Source: an uncultured Bacillota bacterium (GTDB taxonomy: Bacteria > Bacillota_I > Bacilli_A > RF39 > UBA660). From it: a stretch of DNA of 5,569 nt. The first letter of the stretch is position 1, and each line of letters begins with the position of its first letter. The DNA lies in contig CAOJZR010000053.1 of assembly GCA_948466105.1 (NCBI GenBank), forward strand, positions 1-5,569, read 5' to 3'. Shown piece by piece: positions 5,292-5,569 of the stretch. Both the position numbers and the translations under genes were made by a program. The notes under the pieces are model-generated. The model had not been told where the DNA came from. It made no database searches and saw only the letters and a program-made list of their open reading frames with translations.

Positions 5292-5569
5292 ATGAATAGT
5301 TATAAAATTGAATATATTATAGACAAAATTAAAACAAGTTGTGGCAATGGTGATGAAGTTACCTCTAGAATTTTTGAAATCGGTAACAAAAAAATTGCTT
5401 ATCTTTATTTAGAAAGTGTTGCTAGTGATGATAAAATAAGTAACTTTATCAACAAAAGCATTTCAAAAGATGCTCGTGAAATAAAAAAAATGACTACTGA
5501 TAAATTATTTTTGTACTTACAAAATACAATTCCCAGTAGTAAAATGCGCATCATCAACAACTTTGATGA
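5292..5569 (+). CDS. GerA-family spore germination receptor subunit, N-terminal part; cut by the window edge
   Basis: The frame is open from the ATG at 5292 to the last base (92 codons plus two bases), with no stop, and is in the plus orientation, divergent from rlmD. GAGGG (5282-5286) lies five bases before the ATG. The 92 residues resemble the soluble N-terminal domain of GerA-type A subunits (PF03323): a short helix, then 'CGNGDEVTSRIFEIGNKKIAYLYLESVASDDKIS', matching the family's 'sxDvvxrxf...xxxxiYxxglvdxxxi', and 'LFLYLQNTIPSSKMRIINNF' leading to the expected acidic turn. The membrane-spanning part and any B and C subunits lie outside the window. Such subunits sit in the spore inner membrane and help sense germinants. 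The match is by eye over a poorly conserved domain, so the family is likely but not certain; the sigmaG-like promoter and the nearby cwlD support it. Which Ger receptor it belongs to cannot be told. Confidence 0.75.
   Translation, partial: MNSYKIEYIIDKIKTSCGNGDEVTSRIFEIGNKKIAYLYLESVASDDKISNFINKSISKDAREIKKMTTDKLFLYLQNTIPSSKMRIINNFD

Overview
The window is AT-rich, compact DNA from a low-GC Bacillota-type bacterium. UGA is used as a stop (MTase gene, RluA-family gene), so this is standard code 11 and not a Mycoplasma-type code. Two genes belong to endospore formers: a CwlD-like spore-cortex amidase and the beginning of a GerA-family germinant receptor subunit. A spore-forming member of the Bacilli/Erysipelotrichia-like gut lineages would fit, but that placement is inference from gene content and base composition only.

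Layout. Six genes lie on the minus strand and one on the plus strand. Reading the minus strand from the right: rlmD (23S rRNA uracil-C5 methyltransferase, 5215-3989), ldh (L-lactate dehydrogenase, 3902-2991), a COG1092-like class I SAM methyltransferase (2982-2113), an RluA-family pseudouridine synthase (2120-1458) ending in a clear intrinsic terminator, cwlD (1290-634), and the N-terminal part of an Abi_2 (AbiD/AbiF-type) abortive-infection protein that runs off the left edge (497-<1). On the plus strand, the GerA-family gene starts at 5292 and runs off the right edge.

Transcription units. ldh, the methyltransferase and the pseudouridine synthase form a tight unit (8-nt gap, then an 8-nt start/stop overlap). 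It has its own extended -10 promoter before ldh and a hairpin-plus-T-tract terminator whose stem overlaps the last codons. rlmD sits just upstream with no evident terminator, so it may feed the same unit. rlmD and the GerA-family gene diverge from a region of about 75 bp. cwlD and the GerA-family gene each have a sigmaG-like promoter (TGAATA-17-CATATAA and TGTATA-17-CATATTA), as expected for forespore-expressed genes. rlmD and the Abi_2 gene share an identical 16-bp vegetative extended -10 element.

Functionally the window combines rRNA modification, fermentative NAD+ regeneration, spore cortex and germination functions, and one probable phage-defence gene. All intergenic gaps are under 160 bp. 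I saw no tRNA, rRNA, CRISPR array, insertion sequence or riboswitch. Most of the window is ordinary core genome. The points most worth following up are the paired sigmaG-like promoters and the truncated Abi_2 gene.
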